A DNA stretch of 64,000 bases from Microbacterium rhizosphaerae. GTDB taxonomy: Bacteria > Actinomycetota > Actinomycetes > Actinomycetales > Microbacteriaceae. How positions within the stretch are numbered: the stretch's first letter is position 1; every line of letters begins with the position of its first letter. Where the stretch lies: assembly GCF_034120055.1 (NCBI RefSeq), contig NZ_CP139368.1, forward strand, positions 1,426,001-1,490,000. Direction: 5' to 3'. Positions 1-7,846 of this stretch are shown here, piece by piece. Under the pieces are notes generated by a model that saw nothing but the letters and a program-made list of their open reading frames with translations, was not told the DNA's origin and searched no databases. The position numbers and the translations under genes are program-made.

Positions 1-492
1 CAGAAGCGCGTGGCTGGTGCGCTCGAGGTCTGCCGCGCGTGGGCCGATCACACCGTCGTCGACGTGTCGGCGTCCCTCGAGCGCGACGAGGAGATCGTCA
101 GCGACGTCATGGACGGGCCCCGGCGCAATGCCGCGACGCTGGCGACCCTGCGCGAGGCGGACCTCGTCGTCGCCGTGGCCGCGGCGGATCCGCTCGGGAT
201 CTCGCGCTTCCTGCGCGGCTACTCCGAGTTGCGGGCCGCGGTCGGAGCGACGCCGGTGGCTGTGGTCGTCAACAGGCTGCGCACGGGCGCCCTGGGCATC
301 GACGCGCGCGGCCAGGTCCGGCGGACCCTGGAGCGGTTCGCGGGCATCCGCGACGTCTGGTTCGTGCCGGCCGACGGCCGGGCGGCGGATGCGGCGCTCC
401 TCACGGCGCGCCCGATCGCCGACGCCGCTCCGCGGTCTGCGCTGACCCAGGCGATGCGGCGATTCGTCGGGGAAGCCGTCGTGCGGCTCTAG
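1..492 (+). CDS. C-terminal part of a MinD/CpaE-like P-loop ATPase (5' end outside window)
   Basis: The reading frame is open from base 1, so the gene begins upstream of the window; 163 residues remain. The segment has the order of the second half of a SIMIBI ATPase of the MinD/ParA/CpaE kind: a strand ending in ADLVVAVAAADPLGISR, then VAVVVNRLR, which resembles the nucleotide-base strand of this fold. The Walker A and B regions would lie upstream. Such ATPases act in pilus (Flp/Tad) assembly, septum placement or cargo positioning at the membrane; the true partner is not visible here. It ends 10 bp before the pdtaS start, whose -10 hexamer overlaps this stop region. The ATPase assignment is fairly safe, the pathway is not. 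Confidence 0.6.
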   Translation, partial: QKRVAGALEVCRAWADHTVVDVSASLERDEEIVSDVMDGPRRNAATLATLREADLVVAVAAADPLGISRFLRGYSELRAAVGATPVAVVVNRLRTGALGIDARGQVRRTLERFAGIRDVWFVPADGRAADAALLTARPIADAAPRSALTQAMRRFVGEAVVRL

Positions 493-502
493 GCTGGGGA
501 TC

Positions 503-2017
503 GTGTCGACCCTCAGCGATCTCGTCTACGCCCAGGGGCGCTCCAGCGCCGCCGACGTCGAATGGCTCCACCGCCTGGCCGGTGACGGCCAGCTGCTGGC
601 GGACCTCGCCTTCGCGGACATCGTGGTGTGGGTGCCCACGTCGGACGAGTCCTTCGTCGCGGTCGCGCACACGCGGCCCGGGGGAGCCGCCACGCTCTTC
701 TACCGTGACATCGTCGGCGAGCGCGTGCGTCCGCAGTGGCGCGCCCAGGTGAAGGAGGCGTTCGCCACCGGTACGATCGTCGACTCGGCGTCGCCCGACT
801 GGTTCGAGGAGACGCCCACGCGCGTGCGCGCGGTGCCGATCGTGCGGGAGCGCCCCCGCGACGGGGGACACGCGCCCGTCATCGGCGTCGTGACCCGCCA
901 CACCAACCTCGGTGAGATCCGCACGCCTTCGCGGCAGCAGATCACCTTCAACGACTGCGCGGACGAGCTCTTCGGCATGATCGCGTCGGGCGACTTCCCC
1001 GACATGACGGCTCCGACCTCGCCGCGCCGGGGTGCTCCGCGCGCCTCGGACGGCCTGATCCGCGTCGACGCCGAGGGCGTCACCACCTTCGCCAGCCCGA
1101 ACGCGCTGTCCGCGTTCAATCGGATGGGATTCGACGACGAGCTCGAGGGCGAGCCGCTCATCGAGATCATCACGAAGATCCTGCCGTCCAAGCGCGAGTT
1201 CGACGAGTCGCTTCCGCTCGTCGCGACGGGCCGTGCGCCGTGGCGGTCGGATGTCGACGCCCAGGGCGTCACGGTGGCCCTGCGCGCCATCCCGTTGCGC
1301 GAGCACGGCACGCGCACCGGTGCGATCGTCCTCTGCCGCGACGTGACCGAGCTGCGCCATCGCGAGCAGGAGCTCATCACCAAGGATGCGACGATCCGCG
1401 AGATCCACCACCGGGTGAAGAACAACCTGCAGACGGTCGCATCGCTGCTGCGCATCCAGGCTCGCCGCACGCACTCGGAGGAGGCGCGCGAGGCCCTCAC
1501 CCATGCCATGCGGCGGGTGTCGGCGATCGCGGTCGTGCACGACACGCTCTCGGAAGGCCTCGCGCAGAACGTGGACTTCGACGAGGTGTTCGCGCGGGTG
1601 CTGAAGCTCGTCGCGGAGGTCGCCGCCGGTGCGGGCACGCACGCCCGCACCCGCACGGTCGGAAAGTTCGGCACGCTGCCGAGTGAGTACGCCACGCCGC
1701 TCGCCCTCGCGCTCACGGAGCTGGTCACCAACGCCGTGGAGCACGGGCTGGCCGGCACCGAAGGGGAGGTCGTCATCGTGGCGCACCGCACGGACGACCG
1801 CCTCGCCGTGTCCGTGGTGGACAACGGCGCGGGGCTTCCCGAGGGTCACGTCGGACGCGGCCTGGGCACGCAGATCGTGCGCACGCTCATCCAGGGCGAG
1901 CTCGGCGGGACGATCGACTGGCAGACGGTGGTCGGCAACGGGACCGAGGTCACGATCGACATCCCCCTGCGCTACATCGACCAGCCGTTCACCGAGCAGA
2001 TCGCGATCGTCGACTGA
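503..2017 (+). CDS. pdtaS: PdtaS-type sensor histidine kinase
   Basis: A cytosolic two-component kinase that normally phosphorylates the ANTAR RNA-binding regulator PdtaR. The 504 residues match the length of mycobacterial PdtaS (about 501). An N-terminal GAF-like region (about 1-160) is followed by a PAS region (about 180-290), a HisKA_2 dimerisation domain with EIHHRVKNNLQ at 300-310 (phosphoacceptor His303), and a HATPase_c domain with N-box ELVTNAVEHG at 405-414, DNGAG at 440-444 and GRGLG at 451-455. No membrane segments are seen. The GTG start follows the hexamer TAGGCT (490-495) by 7 nt, so the mRNA is probably leaderless. No response regulator is adjacent, as in mycobacteria, where pdtaR is unlinked. 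Confidence 0.92.
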   Translation: MSTLSDLVYAQGRSSAADVEWLHRLAGDGQLLADLAFADIVVWVPTSDESFVAVAHTRPGGAATLFYRDIVGERVRPQWRAQVKEAFATGTIVDSASPDWFEETPTRVRAVPIVRERPRDGGHAPVIGVVTRHTNLGEIRTPSRQQITFNDCADELFGMIASGDFPDMTAPTSPRRGAPRASDGLIRVDAEGVTTFASPNALSAFNRMGFDDELEGEPLIEIITKILPSKREFDESLPLVATGRAPWRSDVDAQGVTVALRAIPLREHGTRTGAIVLCRDVTELRHREQELITKDATIREIHHRVKNNLQTVASLLRIQARRTHSEEAREALTHAMRRVSAIAVVHDTLSEGLAQNVDFDEVFARVLKLVAEVAAGAGTHARTRTVGKFGTLPSEYATPLALALTELVTNAVEHGLAGTEGEVVIVAHRTDDRLAVSVVDNGAGLPEGHVGRGLGTQIVRTLIQGELGGTIDWQTVVGNGTEVTIDIPLRYIDQPFTEQIAIVD

Positions 2018-2025
2018 CACAGAAG

Positions 2026-2052
2026 CGCCGCGCCGGGTGGACCGGCGCGGCG
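2026..2052. terminator. GC-rich hairpin between convergent pdtaS and whiB1
   Basis: An 11-bp perfect stem (CGCCGCGCCGG at 2026-2036 pairing with CCGGCGCGGCG at 2042-2052) encloses a 5-nt loop. It lies just after the pdtaS stop and before the whiB1 stop and could end transcription from both sides. There is no T-tract, as is common in high-GC actinobacteria. Confidence 0.6.
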
Positions 2053-2067
2053 CGGATCAGTGCCGGG

Positions 2068-2316
2068 TCAGCCGGCGCGACGCGCGCGGGCGGCGCGCCG
2101 TTTGAGGGCGCGGCGCTCGTCCTCGGACAGGCCGCCCCAGACGCCTGAGTCCTGACCCGTCTCGAGGGCGTACTGCAGGCAGATCTCGGTCACGGTGCAG
2201 CGAGCGCAGACAGCCTTCGCCTTCTCGATCTGGTCGACGGCCGGTCCGGTGTTCCCCACGGGGAAGAACAGTTCGGGGTCGACGGTCAGGCATGCGGCTT
2301 TGTCGCGCCAGTCCAT
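2068..2316 (-). CDS. whiB1: WhiB1-type iron-sulfur transcription factor
   Basis: A small redox- and NO-responsive regulator that carries a [4Fe-4S] cluster and binds the domain-4 region of the primary sigma factor. The 82 residues begin MDWRDKAACL and contain the four cluster cysteines C9, C37, C40 and C46, the GVWGG turn (about 58-62) and a basic C-terminal tail (KRRAARARR) for DNA contact. The pattern follows mycobacterial WhiB1 (84 aa) closely, including the DPELFFPVGN block. The start at 2316 was chosen because AAGGAG (2325-2330 on the minus strand) precedes it and because homologues begin with this MDW; longer upstream frames are not credible. Unlike many neighbours it has a leader with a ribosome binding site. 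Confidence 0.95.
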   Translation of the reverse strand: MDWRDKAACLTVDPELFFPVGNTGPAVDQIEKAKAVCARCTVTEICLQYALETGQDSGVWGGLSEDERRALKRRAARARRAG

Positions 2317-2559
2317 AGGTGGTGCTCCTTGATCGGATGGACTTCGGGTGGTGCCAGAGGTTGGGATACTCTGAGTGGTGCGCGGGCCTCGGCCCGCCCC
2401 ACGCCGCTGTGGGAGCACACAACGTGTTCTATGGTTCCACAGCGCCACGGCCGAATCAAGAGTTCGACCGGCGGTTTCTGCGCGTTCGGCTATGTGTTCG
2501 CCGGATGCCTTGGAGGGTGGGTACAACACCGACTGCCCGAGTCGAAAGAAGCTAGCCCG

Positions 2560-2961
2560 ATGGCCACAACCCTGCTCGCGCGCGCGGCTTCCGTGCTCGT
2601 CGGCCTCGAAGCGCTGGGCGTGCTCGGGGTCGCGGTCTGGCAGGTGGTCGCCGTCGCGGGCGGCGACACGGACTCGGCCGTCAGCTCGATCGCGCTCCTC
2701 GTCCTCACCGTCGTCGGCGCGGTCGCCGTGGGTGCGTTCGCGATCGGCATCTGGCGCGGCTGGTCGTGGGGACGCTCGGGCGGCATCGTGACGCAGCTGC
2801 TCATCATCGCGGTCGCGGTCGGCGCGATGACCGGCGCGGGCGCCGATCCGCTCCTCGGCATCGGCCTCATCATCCCCGCGCTCATCGTGTTCGTGCTCCT
2901 CGTCCTCGTCATCCGCCGTGTCGGGGCCGAGAACGCGGACGACACATCCGCGCGGAGCTGA
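2560..2961 (+). CDS. Small four-helix membrane protein of unknown function
   Basis: A 133-residue hydrophobic protein with four predicted membrane segments (roughly residues 8-28, 40-62, 72-90 and 96-118) and a short acidic tail ending ADDTSARS. The first three segments are joined by short loops containing RGWSWGR. The ATG at 2560 was chosen because the protein becomes hydrophobic immediately after MATTLLARA; longer upstream frames would cross the whiB1 leader. A weak purine stretch AAAGAAG lies 8-14 nt upstream. I do not recognise a named family. It lies in the divergent position to whiB1 and is convergent with bcp, with 9 bp between them. Confidence 0.72.
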   Translation: MATTLLARAASVLVGLEALGVLGVAVWQVVAVAGGDTDSAVSSIALLVLTVVGAVAVGAFAIGIWRGWSWGRSGGIVTQLLIIAVAVGAMTGAGADPLLGIGLIIPALIVFVLLVLVIRRVGAENADDTSARS

Positions 2962-2970
2962 CGCGCAGGA

Positions 2971-3435
2971 TCAGTCGATGCCGAGGGTCTTGCGCAGTCG
3001 CGCGACGTGACCCGTCGCCTTGACGTTGTAGAGCGCCTGCTGGATCTCGCCCCGCTCGTCGATGACGAACGTCGACCGGATGACGCCCTCGACCTTCTTG
3101 CCGTAGTTCATCTTCTCGCCCCACGCGCCGTACGCCTCGTGCACGGCGTGGTCGGGGTCGCTGAGCAGCGGGAAGGTCAGCCCATCGCGGGCACGGAAGT
3201 CGCGCAGCTTCTCGGGGGTGTCGCGCGAGACGCCGACGACCGTGTAGCCCGCGCCCTGCAGCGGGCCGAGGCTGTCGCGGAAATCGCACGCCTCGGTCGT
3301 ACAGCCCGGGGTCATCGCCGCCGGGTAGAAGTACAGGATCACCGGATGCCCGCGCAGCTCATGCAGCGAGACCGGGGTGTCGTCCTGGTCCTCGAGCGTG
3401 AAGTCGGGCGCAGCTGTTCCGGGTGCGAGGGTCAT
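2971..3435 (-). CDS. bcp: Thioredoxin-dependent thiol peroxidase (BCP/PrxQ family)
   Basis: Reduces hydrogen peroxide and organic hydroperoxides in the cytoplasm using thioredoxin as donor. The 154 residues span one thioredoxin-fold domain. The active-site stretch YPAAMTPGCTTEACDFRD holds the peroxidatic Cys45 and, five residues on, the resolving Cys50, the spacing typical of atypical two-cysteine BCP/PrxQ enzymes. The N-terminal GTAAPDFTLEDQDD and the later VVGVSRD are also family features. The ATG follows TAGGCT by 6 nt on the minus strand (hexamer at 3442-3447), so translation is probably leaderless. It is encoded 3 kb from the thiol-stress sigma factor SigH, but no GGAAT-N18-GTT promoter is seen in front of it. 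Confidence 0.95.
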   Translation of the reverse strand: MTLAPGTAAPDFTLEDQDDTPVSLHELRGHPVILYFYPAAMTPGCTTEACDFRDSLGPLQGAGYTVVGVSRDTPEKLRDFRARDGLTFPLLSDPDHAVHEAYGAWGEKMNYGKKVEGVIRSTFVIDERGEIQQALYNVKATGHVARLRKTLGID

Positions 3436-3464
3436 GCCCCCAGCCTAGAGCGGGATGCATCCGC

Positions 3465-4508
3465 TCAGCGGTCGGAGAAGGTCGTGAGAAGCCGCTGCAG
3501 CGAGTCGAGCCGGGCCGGTCCCGTCGGCCCCAGCCGCCCCTCCGCCACCGCCTCCATGATCGCGCAGTCGGGCGCGTCGGGCAGGTGCGTGCAGCCGCGG
3601 GGACACTCCTCGGCGACCTCCGCAAGATCGGTGAACGCGTCCAGGATGTGGTCGGGGGCGACGTGCCCGAGCCCGAACGAGCGGACGCCCGGCGTGTCGA
3701 TCACCCACCCGCCGCCGTGCGGTCCCCGGTAGCGCAGCGACACGGTCGAGCTCGACGTGTGGCGGCCGCGGCCGGTGACCTCGTTGACGTGGCCTGTGGC
3801 GCGCCCCGCCGACGGTACGAGGGCGTTGACGAGCGTCGACTTGCCGACGCCGGAGTGGCCGACGAAGACGGTCGAATGCCCCACGAGCGCCGCACCGATC
3901 TCGTCGACGGGCATCTCGCCGCGCGCGCTGAGGAAGACATGGAGGTCGAGTCCGTCGAAGTGCTCGAGGAACGTCGTCGGGTCGGTGAGGTCGGTCTTGG
4001 TGACGACGAGGAGCGGACGGATGCCGGCATCCAGCGCGGCGACCAGGTACCGGTCGACCAGGCGGGCGCGCGGCTCGGGGTCTGCGGCGGCGACCACGAT
4101 CAGCATCTGATCGGCGTTGGCCACGATGACCCGCTCGACCTGGTCGGTGTCGTCGGCGCTGCGACGCAGGAGCGTCGTGCGCTCGTCGATGCCGATGATG
4201 CGGGCCAGCGTGCCCTCGTCGCCGGTCGTATCGCCGACCACGCGCGCCCGGTCGCCGGTCACGATCGGCATCTTGCGCAGCTCGCGTGCGCGCGTCGCCG
4301 TCACCTCGTGCTCGTCGGCGGTGTCCTCGCCCACCAGGACCGTGTACCTTCCGCGGTCCACCCCGAGCACGCGAGCGAGCTGGGCATCGGCGTGTGCCGG
4401 GCGGCGCTTCGTGCGCGGGCGGTTCCCCTTCGGGTTCGGCCGGATCCGGACGTCGGCCTCGTCGTACTCGTCGTCGTCCTCGTCGTCGTCGGGCTCGAGC
4501 CAGCTCAT
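3465..4508 (-). CDS. rsgA: Ribosome small-subunit GTPase RsgA
   Basis: A late 30S assembly GTPase that checks the decoding centre. The 347 residues show an N-terminal acidic/basic extension (1-40), an OB-fold (about 42-115), a circularly permuted GTPase domain with G4 (TKTD, 170-173) before G1 (GHSGVGKST, 217-225) and G3 (DTPG, 271-274), and a C-terminal zinc knuckle with C302, C306, H308 and C315. The permuted motif order is diagnostic. It starts 29 bp after the end of aroA on the same strand with no promoter of its own visible, so the two are probably co-transcribed; aroA-rsgA linkage is common in actinobacteria. The aspartate/glutamate-rich start (DDDEDDDEYDEAD) is longer than in E. coli. 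Confidence 0.95.
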   Translation of the reverse strand: MSWLEPDDDEDDDEYDEADVRIRPNPKGNRPRTKRRPAHADAQLARVLGVDRGRYTVLVGEDTADEHEVTATRARELRKMPIVTGDRARVVGDTTGDEGTLARIIGIDERTTLLRRSADDTDQVERVIVANADQMLIVVAAADPEPRARLVDRYLVAALDAGIRPLLVVTKTDLTDPTTFLEHFDGLDLHVFLSARGEMPVDEIGAALVGHSTVFVGHSGVGKSTLVNALVPSAGRATGHVNEVTGRGRHTSSSTVSLRYRGPHGGGWVIDTPGVRSFGLGHVAPDHILDAFTDLAEVAEECPRGCTHLPDAPDCAIMEAVAEGRLGPTGPARLDSLQRLLTTFSDR

Positions 4509-4537
4509 CGCATAACCGGATCCAGAAGGTGCACGCG

Positions 4538-5941
4538 TCAGGACGCCATGTCCTGCACAGGGGCGGTGTCTCGGCTGGTGCCGTCGAGCATCCCGGCCCA
4601 GAGCTCAGGGAACTCGGGCATCGTCTTGGCCGTCGTGCCGATGTCGTCGACCTCCACGCCGGGCACCGCGAGCCCGATGAGTGCGCCCGTGGTCGCCATC
4701 CGGTGGTCGTGGAAGGCGCGCCACAGCCCGCCGTGGAGCGGGCGCGGAACGATCCGCAGGCCGTCGTCGAGCTCGTGGATCTCGCCGCCGAGTGCCCGCA
4801 GATCCGCTGCCAGTGCCGCGAGGCGGTCGGTCTCATGCCCGCGGAGGTGGCCGATGCCGTGGAGTGTGGAGGGGCCGTCGGCGAACGCCGCCAATCCGAC
4901 GATCGTCGGAGTCAGCTCGCCGACCGCCGACAGATCGATCTCGACGGCCTGGATGCGCTCGCCGGCGGTGACGGTGAGGGCCCCGCCGCGGCGGACCGCC
5001 CGCGCGCCCATGAGTCCCAGGATGTCCGGCAGGAGTGCGCCGGGCTGGGTGGAGTGGAGCGGCCAGCCGGTGACCGACACCGCACCGCCGACGATCATCG
5101 CGGCGGCGAGGAACGGCGCCGCGTTGGACAGGTCCGGCTCGATGGCGACGTCCTTGCCGCGCACCGCGCTCGCCGGCACGACCCACTCGCCTGGCGCGGG
5201 GCGCTCGACGTGCACGCCGCGGTGCGCGAGCGTCTCGACCGTCATGTCGATGTGCGGGATGCTGGGCAGCCGCTCGCCGCCGTGGATCAGGTGCAGTCCG
5301 ACGTCGAACCGCGGTGCCGCCAGCAGCAGACCGGACACGAACTGGCTCGACGCGCTCGCATCGATGACGACCTCGCCGCCGCGCACGTGACCGTGGCCGC
5401 GCACGGTGAAGGGCAGCGCCCAATGGCCGCCGTCGTCGATGTCGACGCCGATGTCGCGAAGCGCCTTGATCATCTCGCCCATCGGGCGGTGGAGGGCGCT
5501 CTCGTGCGCCGTCAGCGTGACCTCGCCGTGCGCGAATCCCAGGATGGGAGCGATGAACCGCATGACCGTGCCGGCTTGCCCGCAGTCGATCGTCGTGCCC
5601 GCCGTCAGCGGCCAGATCGGGTTGACGATGAGGTCGTCGCCGAACGGGCCCCGACCAACGGTCGGTCGGATGTCGGCGCCGAGCGCACGCAGCGCCTCGA
5701 CCATGCGCGCCGAGTCGTCGGAGTGCAGCGGGGCCGTCAGGCGGCTCGGCGCGTCGGCGATCGCGGCGAGGAGCAGCTCGCGATTCGTGAGCGACTTCGA
5801 GCCCGGCACGGTGACCGTCGAGCGGAGCGGACCGCCCGCGGCCGGCGCCGGCCAGGGGCGCGCCGAGCGCGGCACGGGCGCATCAGTGGGAGCCGAGGCA
5901 TCCGTCTCGGCGTGATCGGGGGAATACCGCGCTTGCGTCAT
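4538..5941 (-). CDS. aroA: 3-phosphoshikimate 1-carboxyvinyltransferase (EPSP synthase)
   Basis: Joins shikimate-3-phosphate and phosphoenolpyruvate in the aromatic amino acid pathway. The 467 residues show the substrate-binding PGSKSLTNR near residue 47, the [10 protein letters not shown] loop corresponding to the PEP-binding GNAGTAxR motif, and [14 protein letters not shown] near the C terminus. An N-terminal extension of about 40 residues (rich in A, D and P) precedes the conserved fold. The ATG at 5941 is preceded by TAGGGT with an 8-nt spacer (5950-5955 on the minus strand), suggesting a leaderless start. The first codons overlap the SigH-type promoter that drives the divergent sigH gene, so the two transcripts may interfere. 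Confidence 0.95.
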   Translation of the reverse strand: MTQARYSPDHAETDASAPTDAPVPRSARPWPAPAAGGPLRSTVTVPGSKSLTNRELLLAAIADAPSRLTAPLHSDDSARMVEALRALGADIRPTVGRGPFGDDLIVNPIWPLTAGTTIDCGQAGTVMRFIAPILGFAHGEVTLTAHESALHRPMGEMIKALRDIGVDIDDGGHWALPFTVRGHGHVRGGEVVIDASASSQFVSGLLLAAPRFDVGLHLIHGGERLPSIPHIDMTVETLAHRGVHVERPAPGEWVVPASAVRGKDVAIEPDLSNAAPFLAAAMIVGGAVSVTGWPLHSTQPGALLPDILGLMGARAVRRGGALTVTAGERIQAVEIDLSAVGELTPTIVGLAAFADGPSTLHGIGHLRGHETDRLAALAADLRALGGEIHELDDGLRIVPRPLHGGLWRAFHDHRMATTGALIGLAVPGVEVDDIGTTAKTMPEFPELWAGMLDGTSRDTAPVQDMAS

Positions 5942-5946
5942 CGGTT
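5921..5946 (+). promoter_or_regulatory. Candidate SigH/SigR-dependent promoter for sigH
   Basis: GGAAT at 5921-5925 and GTT at 5944-5946 are separated by exactly 18 bp. This is the consensus recorded for promoters of the SigR/SigH thiol-stress sigma factors (GGAAT-N18-GTT). It reads toward sigH and would start transcription near 5953, giving a leader of about 38 nt with AAGGAG before the first sigH start. It points to positive autoregulation. Confidence 0.75.
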
Positions 5947-5990
5947 TCTACCCTACTGAAGAGGTCACCCACCAGCCGCGAAGGAGAGCC

Positions 5991-6698
5991 GTGATCGTCA
6001 CTCTCGAGCGCCCTGCGCACCTCACCGGAGACTCATCGGCCGGGAGCGCCCTCGCCGTAGACTGGCGCGTGATGAACGATCAGGCAGATGCCCTCGTGGA
6101 TGCTCGCGCGCAGTTCGAGGAGCAGGCGATCCCGTACATGGACCAGCTATACGCGGCCGCCATGCGCATGACGCGCAATCCCGCCGACGCGTCGGATCTC
6201 GTGCAGGAGACCTTCGTGAAGGCCTTCGCGTCGTGGAAGACGTTCACGCAGGGCACGAACCTCAAGGCCTGGCTGTACCGCATTCTCACCAACACCTACA
6301 TCAACACGTATCGCAAGAAGCAGCGCGAGCCCTATCAGGGCACCATCGACGACCTCGAGGACTGGCAGCTCGGGGGAGCGGAATCGACCACGGCGACGAG
6401 CACGCGCTCGGCCGAGGCGGAGGCGATCGACCGGATGCCCGCATCCGCCGTGAAGGATGCCTTGCAGGCGATTCCGGAGGATTTCCGGCTGGCGGTGTAC
6501 CTCGCGGATGTCGAGGGCTTCGCCTACCAGGAGATCGCCGACATCATGAAGACGCCCATCGGCACGGTCATGAGCCGTCTGCATCGTGGCAGGCGAATGC
6601 TCCGGGACCTGCTGGCGGACTATGCACGGGAGCGCGGCATCGACACCGCGGCGACCGTGAAGTCCGGGGGCACGAAGTCAACGAGGAGTGCGAAATGA
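5991..6698 (+). CDS. sigH: ECF sigma factor SigH/SigR (thiol-oxidative and heat stress)
   Basis: Directs RNA polymerase to genes for thioredoxin, mycothiol and protein-quality systems when its anti-sigma factor is oxidised. Region 2 includes [19 protein letters not shown] (about residues 66-84) and region 4 the helix-turn-helix [20 protein letters not shown] (about 178-197). The GTG at 5991 has AAGGAG 4 nt upstream and gives 235 residues. A second start (GTG 6069 or ATG 6072, beginning [10 protein letters not shown]) lies 5-8 nt after TAGACT (6058-6063) and would give a leaderless isoform of about 208 residues, close to the usual family length. The stop overlaps the anti-sigma start as ATGA, implying translational coupling. 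Confidence 0.93.
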   Translation: MIVTLERPAHLTGDSSAGSALAVDWRVMNDQADALVDARAQFEEQAIPYMDQLYAAAMRMTRNPADASDLVQETFVKAFASWKTFTQGTNLKAWLYRILTNTYINTYRKKQREPYQGTIDDLEDWQLGGAESTTATSTRSAEAEAIDRMPASAVKDALQAIPEDFRLAVYLADVEGFAYQEIADIMKTPIGTVMSRLHRGRRMLRDLLADYARERGIDTAATVKSGGTKSTRSAK

Positions 6699-6940
6699 CC
6701 GACTGCGGTTGCGAGAAGGCGCAGAGGGACCTCGAGGAGTACCTGCGGAACGAGGTCTGCACGACCACGCGTTCGGACATCGAGGAGCATCTCGCCCATT
6801 GCACGGGATGCCAGGACGAGGCTCACGTGGCCCGCACCCTGACGGAGGCGGTCGCGCGGGCGTGCGTCGAGTACGCGCCGGACGAGCTGCGCGAGCAGGT
6901 GCTGGCGACGATCCGCGCGGCGGACTCCGCGGCGGTCTGA
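6695..6940 (+). CDS. rsrA: Mycothiol-system zinc anti-sigma factor (RsrA/RshA family)
   Basis: Binds and silences SigH in the reduced state and releases it when its cysteines form disulfides. The 81 residues carry the ZAS signature His32-x3-Cys36-x2-Cys39 (HLAHCTGC) plus upstream Cys4, Cys6 and Cys22; a cysteine near the N terminus joins zinc binding or the redox switch in the RsrA family. There is no membrane segment, so it is cytoplasmic. The start overlaps the sigma-factor stop (ATGA at 6695-6698), the usual arrangement that keeps sigma and anti-sigma in balance. An AGGAG at 6684-6688 serves as ribosome binding site. Confidence 0.93.
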   Translation: MTDCGCEKAQRDLEEYLRNEVCTTTRSDIEEHLAHCTGCQDEAHVARTLTEAVARACVEYAPDELREQVLATIRAADSAAV

Positions 6941-6943
6941 GCC

Positions 6944-7846
6944 TCACGCGCGCACGAACAGGCGCAGAGCGCTCGGCACGACGTCGACGAGCAGCGGAAG
7001 CTCTCCGATGGGGTCCCCGTCGGCGTAGGCGGTGACGCCGGGGGAGTCGAGGCGGATCGAGCGGACCCGCCGCGTCGAGACCTCGTCGAGCGAGGTGTGC
7101 GTCCCCTTGTAGACGCGGGGGAGCAGGCGCAGCAGGTGCAGGCGGCCGCCGGGACGCACGAGGGTCACGTCGAGGAGGCCGTCGGCGGGATCGGCGTCCG
7201 GGCAGATCGGGATGCCGCCCCCGTACGTGCGCCCGTTGCCGACCGTCGCCATCACGAGGTCGCCCGAGAGCGTCTCCTGGGTTCCGTCGGCCAGCTCCAG
7301 GTCGAGGCGGAACGGCACGCCGTGCAGCTGCAGGAACTCGATGAGGATCGCGATCGTGTAGCGCGATCCGCCGCGCGGCCACCGCATGGCGTTGGCGCGA
7401 TCGTTGACGCGCGAGTCGAAGCCGCTCGCGAGCACGGTGCCGAAAAGCTGCGCGCTGCCGTCGCCGCGCGTCACGCGCGCGAGGTCGACGTGGCGTGTGG
7501 CGCCGGCGACGATGGCGTCGGCAGCGGCATCCAGGTCGAGTTCGCGGAGGCCTGCGACCGCGGCCATGTCGTTGCCCGTGCCGATGGGGATGATCCCGAG
7601 CGGGATGCCTGTTCCCGCCACCTCCTGGATGGCCAGGTGCACCGTGCCGTCTCCGCCCGCGACGACGACAGCCGTCGCATCCAGGTCGAGCGCGGCGCGC
7701 AGCAGGCGCGTGGACTCGGCCGCACTGCCGCCGCTGACCATCGCGACCTCGAGGCCGCCGGCGCGCAGCCGCTCGGCCGCCCGCTCGGCCGGCGCCACGC
7801 CGCCGCCGGAGCGCGCCGCCGGATTGGCGACGAGCGCGACGGTCAC
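6944..7846 (-). CDS. Diacylglycerol kinase-like lipid kinase
   Basis: Probably phosphorylates diacylglycerol or a related lipid to feed phospholipid and glycolipid synthesis at the inner face of the membrane. The 300 residues begin VTVALVANPAARSGGG, with the nucleotide-binding GGDGT at 64-68 and GTGND at 89-93, which are the DAGK_cat hallmarks; a C-terminal beta-sandwich follows (YADGDPIGELP near 275-285). The start at 7846 was chosen because it gives GTGA overlap with the upstream flavoprotein stop and matches family N termini; a much longer frame upstream only mirrors the neighbouring gene. Gene order flavoprotein-kinase beside glpD resembles, from memory, M. tuberculosis Rv2249c-Rv2252. 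Sphingosine kinase-type or YegS-type specificity is possible. Confidence 0.88.
   Translation of the reverse strand: MTVALVANPAARSGGGVAPAERAAERLRAGGLEVAMVSGGSAAESTRLLRAALDLDATAVVVAGGDGTVHLAIQEVAGTGIPLGIIPIGTGNDMAAVAGLRELDLDAAADAIVAGATRHVDLARVTRGDGSAQLFGTVLASGFDSRVNDRANAMRWPRGGSRYTIAILIEFLQLHGVPFRLDLELADGTQETLSGDLVMATVGNGRTYGGGIPICPDADPADGLLDVTLVRPGGRLHLLRLLPRVYKGTHTSLDEVSTRRVRSIRLDSPGVTAYADGDPIGELPLLVDVVPSALRLFVRA

Noticed and set aside
3423..5390. A 655-codon plus-strand frame opposite rsgA and aroA
   Set aside because: Composition and position show it is the complement of two known genes.
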